From contig CP136895.1 in assembly GCA_034359265.1 (NCBI GenBank), forward strand, positions 50,920,001 through 50,984,000: a stretch of DNA of 64,000 bases, given 5' to 3'. The translations under genes were made by a program, and so were the position numbers. Under the pieces are notes generated by a model. It made no database searches and had not been told where the DNA came from. It saw nothing but the letters and a program-made list of their open reading frames with translations. This document shows positions 63,501-64,000 of this stretch, one piece after another. Position 1 is the first letter of the stretch; the number at the start of each line of letters is the position of its first letter. The stretch comes from Canna indica (Eukaryota; Streptophyta; Magnoliopsida; Zingiberales; Cannaceae).

Positions 63501-63632
63501 ACTCATAAAATGGAAAATACGAAGCTTTATATGACTTAAATAAAGGACGTTGGATTGTTTCCTCTAAGTTTGGCTTAAGATTACGAACGTAGCGGGATTC
63601 TTCCTCTATGTGTGAGTACTGCCACCCTCGTT
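63501..63632 (-). repeat. Inverted copy of the pararetrovirus leader
   Basis: It is the reverse complement of 61223-61354 over about 132 bases, including the TATA-like box (CATATAAAG, here near 63525) and the first ATG. The two arms flank 2.1 kb of viral fragments. Confidence 0.88.
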
Positions 63633-64000
63633 ACAAGGCGCCAAGGTCTCTTATTACTCGGGGCGCTAGGCACTAGCCTAGGCGCTCGCCCGAGGGAAGC
63701 AAGGCGCTTATATATATATATATAAAGGAATAAGGAAAAATTAGGATAATCTTATTCCCTCGATTGATTCCATCAATAATTTGATACACCGATGCTGAAG
63801 TAAGGTGAGGAAGAAAGTAGGATGCGAGGAAGACAATGAGGACTAACATTGCAAAAAAAATTCAAAGGTTTGTCAAAGGATACGGTGTAAAAAACTGAGA
63901 CAATCCGCTTTATTTTTTGTTTAGAAGTATTTATAAAAAGAATGTTATTATATAATGGTTAGAATTAACAAAAATTAACATTAGCCTAGTGGTGGGACCT
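63633..64000. repeat. ggcgc-rich repeat, runs off the window
   Basis: It starts right after the inverted viral leader with 'acaaggcgccaagg' and 'ggcgctaggcactagcctaggcgc', then a TA microsatellite (63710-63723) and AT-rich sequence. The ggcgc-rich start resembles the ends of the hAT-like element at 53624-54533. The second end is outside the window. Confidence 0.4.

Overview
The window is repeat-dense nuclear DNA of a flowering plant. The evidence is the spliced gene, the plant families of transposable elements present (TNP2-type CACTA, BED/DUF659-type hAT, an L1-type LINE with its own RNase H, an RTE LINE, copia-like LTR elements primed by initiator tRNA-Met) and relics of an integrated plant pararetrovirus. 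I cannot name the species. The only host gene I can follow exon by exon is the 3' part of a plant cysteine oxidase (PCO) gene on the minus strand (exons between 45285 and 56486). Almost everything else is transposable elements, many nested inside each other, and several can be delimited to the base by target-site duplications (TSDs).

Layout. 1-26500: several copies, in both orientations, of one LTR retrotransposon family that has gag but no visible pol. One copy is complete (16530-24117, TSD TGGTG) and sits inside the gag of another copy of the same family (5' LTR 14724-16357, remainder 24118-26500). A solo LTR (7577-9378, TSD AACCT) sits inside an opposite-strand LTR. A Harbinger-like element (24847-25557, TSD TAA) splits a gag. 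A possible chromovirus solo LTR (12956-14476) and a fragment resembling an armadillo-repeat gene (about 14490-14650) lie between copies. 26501-41250: a LINE (LINE-A, minus strand) is split by an 11.9-kb CACTA element (28261-40154, TSD AAC), which itself holds a second LINE (LINE-B, 29865-36032, 18-bp TSD) and a broken TNP2 transposase. 41251-43660: a Ty3/gypsy gag-protease relic, then a 126-bp-period tandem repeat.

45285-56486: the PCO gene. Four exons join in phase and keep the metal-binding histidines; the 5' exon or exons are not seen. One intron (45714-55984, 10.3 kb) is swollen by an old RTE LINE that later received a 3.7-kb hAT element (TSD ATGGGGTC) and three shorter elements with terminal inverted repeats. 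Another hAT-like element in the same intron carries a foldback element. 57074-57761: a 187-bp duplication with a hAT-like element exactly between the copies. 60040-63632: shuffled, inverted fragments of an endogenous pararetrovirus (Caulimoviridae). The window ends in another small repeat.

In function, the window holds one apparently intact (though 5'-incomplete) oxygen-sensing enzyme gene embedded in decaying transposons. The most distinctive elements are the gag-only LTR family, whose promoter region carries an array of GTCGAC-type palindromes upstream of a TATA box, and the fully resolvable nesting series.
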